DNA of 64,000 nt from Utricularia gibba. Lineage: Eukaryota > Streptophyta > Magnoliopsida > Lamiales > Lentibulariaceae. Made by a program: the position numbers and the translations under genes. Under the pieces are notes generated by a model. That model was not told the origin of the DNA. It was given only the letters and a program-made list of their open reading frames with translations, and searched no databases. Below, in pieces: positions 62,069 to 64,000 of this stretch. Every line of letters begins with the position of its first letter. Position 1 is the stretch's first letter. The stretch covers positions 2,728,001 through 2,792,000 of the forward strand of contig NEEC01000008.1 of the NCBI GenBank assembly GCA_002189035.1. Direction: 5' to 3'.

Positions 62069-64000
62069 TTACACTTGGGGCAATGATGATCTCATCAGCT
62101 GAGCAAAATTTTCTGCCTCCTCCTTCCGGCCCAGACGAGTGAGAAGTTGGATAATGCAAGAGTAGTGTTCCTGGGTTGCTCTGATTCTGTACTTGCGAGT
62201 CATCAAGTTGAAGTACCTGATCGCATCATCCGCGAATCCGCCTGCGTTGCAAACATTCAAGATCGCTTTGAGAGTAAAATGGGTCGGAGAGGACCCATTG
62301 CCATCTGCTAGCATCTGCTTGAAGAGGTTCATAGCTTCCTCTGGTTGGGAGTTGCATTCATGAGCCTCGATGATGGCTGTCCAAGCCATTGACCCCTTCA
62401 CTGGGATGGTGTTGAACAATGACAGTGCCTTGTCTATTTTGCCGCATTTCGCATACATTCTCATCACTTCGGTGTAGACGAAGGGGATGGATTCCAGATT
62501 CTTCTTCAAAACCTGTGCATGTATCTCTTTCCCAAGGTGCAGAGTTTTGAGCTCGCTGCAGATGCTTAGTGATCGCGCGACTGTAACGGAGTCTGGTCTG
62601 TGCTTGGAGGTCTGCATTGAGCGGAAGACATCTAGTGCATCATGGAAGCGCTTACCTGCTATGAGACATTCAATCATGGCTGTCCATGCAATCACGTTCT
62701 TCTTCTCCATGGTGTTGAATAGCTTTGAGCAGTAGCTATGGCTACCGCACTTTGAGTACATCATCATGAGACATGTAGATATGGAGACATCAGGAAAAAA
62801 TCCGTTCTTTACTGCATAAGCATGTAATTCTTTCCCTTGCTTCAGTGCTCTTAAACGACCACAGACTGGTAGCACTGTGGCAAGAGTGACAAGGTCAGGT
62901 TTGAATCCTTCTTGCTGCATCCAGATAATGGACCTCAATGCTTGCTCAAGCCTCCCATTTTGGACATAACCAGAGAGGAGAGCAGTCCAGGAAACAGTAC
63001 TTCTCTGCTTCGAGCCATAGAAAACCTTTCTTCCGGAAATCATATCACCACATTTGCAATACATGTCGATTAATGAAGAATGAATAAACGGCTGCATCGA
63101 GTACCCTTTTTTCTTGGTAATATAAGCGTGAACCTCCTTCCCTGTTCTCAGGGCAGAGATTTCTCCAATGGCAGGAAGAATGATTGTAAGTATAACAGAA
63201 TTGACCTGTATGCCATCGTCAACCATCAATTTCGTATACCTCAAAGCCTCCCGGGGTAGCTTATTATGTGCAAACCCTGCTATCATTGCACCCCATGCCA
63301 CAATATCCTTCTCCTCAATTTCCCTGAAAATAGCGCTTGCAAGTTTGATCTTGCCACATTTAAAATACATGTCAATTAAGCTAGTTTTGAGTACGGAACT
63401 CTCAAAGAAGCCATTTTTTATCATGATACCATGCGTTTTCATGCCTTGTCGCAGGGAATGATTGGCTCCAAGACTCTTTATCAAAGAAGAAAAGCTGTAA
63501 ACATTCAAATCCACACCAGAAAGCTGCATTTCTGAAAATGAAGTTAAAATTTCACGGTGACTACACCTCCCCATCATGATATTACCCCTGAGCAGTGCAT
63601 TCCAAGGGTACACACTTGTCACAGGCATAGTCTCAAACACCCCCTTTGCATCATCAATTGATCCACAACATGCATAAAGCTGGACAAGCTTTGTCTGCAA
63701 GAACTCATTTCTCTCCAAACCATTCACTCTAATGTAGGCATGCACCCTTCTCGCGAAATCAATTGATTTGAGTCTGACACAGGCGGTAATAAGAGAAGTG
63801 AATGTGGTGACATTGACAGGAATGCCACGATGATCCAGGAAATCTAAAATCTCTAAAGCTTCATTCAGCTTCTTTTGGGAGGCAAGTCTCTGAATCTCCC
63901 TGTGGATAATATGGGGATTCTTAGTGTGGATAGAGAAGACGTTTGAAAGTACATCCCTTTTGTAAGAAAATTTCGGCTTTGTGTTTGACACTGCAATGGG
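62069..64000 (-). CDS. Pentatricopeptide repeat protein, At1g71460-like, partial (5' end outside window)
   Basis: Intronless; the frame stays open to the window edge (PIAVSNTKPKF at the edge), so the start and transit peptide are missing. About 643 residues are visible with 15 or more PPR units of the PLS type. Typical pieces are NPHIIHREIQRLA, RVHAYIRVNGLERNEFL, SVYPWNALLRGNI, LIDMYCKCGDMISGRKVFYG, LEQALRSIIWMQQEGFKPD and VKGSMAWTAIIEAHE. The C-terminus after LLTRLGRKEEAENFAQ lacks a DYW deaminase domain. This matches the chloroplast-predicted Arabidopsis protein At1g71460. PPRs bind organellar RNA; the target is unknown. Confidence 0.93.
   Translation of the reverse strand, partial: PIAVSNTKPKFSYKRDVLSNVFSIHTKNPHIIHREIQRLASQKKLNEALEILDFLDHRGIPVNVTTFTSLITACVRLKSIDFARRVHAYIRVNGLERNEFLQTKLVQLYACCGSIDDAKGVFETMPVTSVYPWNALLRGNIMMGRCSHREILTSFSEMQLSGVDLNVYSFSSLIKSLGANHSLRQGMKTHGIMIKNGFFESSVLKTSLIDMYFKCGKIKLASAIFREIEEKDIVAWGAMIAGFAHNKLPREALRYTKLMVDDGIQVNSVILTIILPAIGEISALRTGKEVHAYITKKKGYSMQPFIHSSLIDMYCKCGDMISGRKVFYGSKQRSTVSWTALLSGYVQNGRLEQALRSIIWMQQEGFKPDLVTLATVLPVCGRLRALKQGKELHAYAVKNGFFPDVSISTCLMMMYSKCGSHSYCSKLFNTMEKKNVIAWTAMIECLIAGKRFHDALDVFRSMQTSKHRPDSVTVARSLSICSELKTLHLGKEIHAQVLKKNLESIPFVYTEVMRMYAKCGKIDKALSLFNTIPVKGSMAWTAIIEAHECNSQPEEAMNLFKQMLADGNGSSPTHFTLKAILNVCNAGGFADDAIRYFNLMTRKYRIRATQEHYSCIIQLLTRLGRKEEAENFAQLMRSSLPQV

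Overview
This is nuclear DNA from a flowering plant. Almost every gene has plant-type GT-AG introns, mostly 70-150 nt long. The families are land-plant or angiosperm specific: TGA bZIP, WIP zinc finger, CDPK, ATL RING-H2, STELLO, GASA, LNK, MYB-CC, PAA1, NSL1 and an organellar PPR. The region is compact, with about 23 protein genes in 64 kb and AT-rich spacers between them. I see no tRNA, rRNA, CRISPR array or full-length transposon. The species cannot be fixed from sequence alone; the GC-rich single-exon ATL gene would fit a monocot, but that is weak evidence.

Layout, left to right. 0.6-3.0 kb TGA9/TGA10-like bZIP (+); 4.1 kb an orphan promoter plus first-exon-like piece; 6.2-4.5 kb WIP/TT1-like zinc finger (-); 7.8-10.0 kb CDPK (+); 12.4 kb ATL RING-H2 (+); 14.2-16.8 kb STELLO (+); 17.2-19.6 kb CTU2/NCS2 tRNA thiolation (+); 20.1-20.4 kb a relic of the mitochondrial ribosomal protein gene found intact at 33 kb; 20.4-24.3 kb RIX1/PELP1-like ribosome-assembly protein (+); 25.8-24.5 kb alpha carbonic anhydrase (-); 26.5-27.4 kb a broken copy of a conserved plant gene of unknown function (+); 28.1-28.7 kb GASA peptide (+); 31.8-29.0 kb PICBP-like calmodulin-binding protein (-); 33.1-34.5 kb mitochondrial small-subunit ribosomal protein (+); 36.4-34.7 kb L-2-hydroxyglutarate dehydrogenase (-); 37.7-44.8 kb chloroplast copper ATPase PAA1/HMA6 (+); 45.9-47.9 kb LNK clock coactivator (+); 50.1-48.7 kb actin (-); 51.5-52.8 kb MYB-CC/PHR1-like factor (+); 53.7 kb a MITE; 55.0 and 57.3 kb two related small proline-rich secreted proteins (-); 61.4-58.6 kb NSL1 MACPF protein (-); and the 3' part of an At1g71460-like PPR (-) running off the right edge.

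The genes form no operon-like or pathway cluster; they are ordinary neighbours. The clearest cross-cutting signal is in the reading frames. Eleven multi-exon or long genes read perfectly through all joins. Six others (CTU2, RIX1/PELP1, PAA1 twice, LNK twice, MYB-CC, a proline-rich protein) each need one extra base per break. At seven of these eight points the break lies at, or can be placed in, a run of 3-6 identical bases. That looks like systematic homopolymer undercalling in the assembly more than real gene death. The other notable items are three GC-AG introns, a fragmentary duplicate of the 33-kb gene placed directly upstream of RIX1, a MITE with perfect 21-bp terminal inverted repeats, and an orphan site II/telo-box promoter at 3.7-4.2 kb. 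I found no convincing undescribed multi-gene system.
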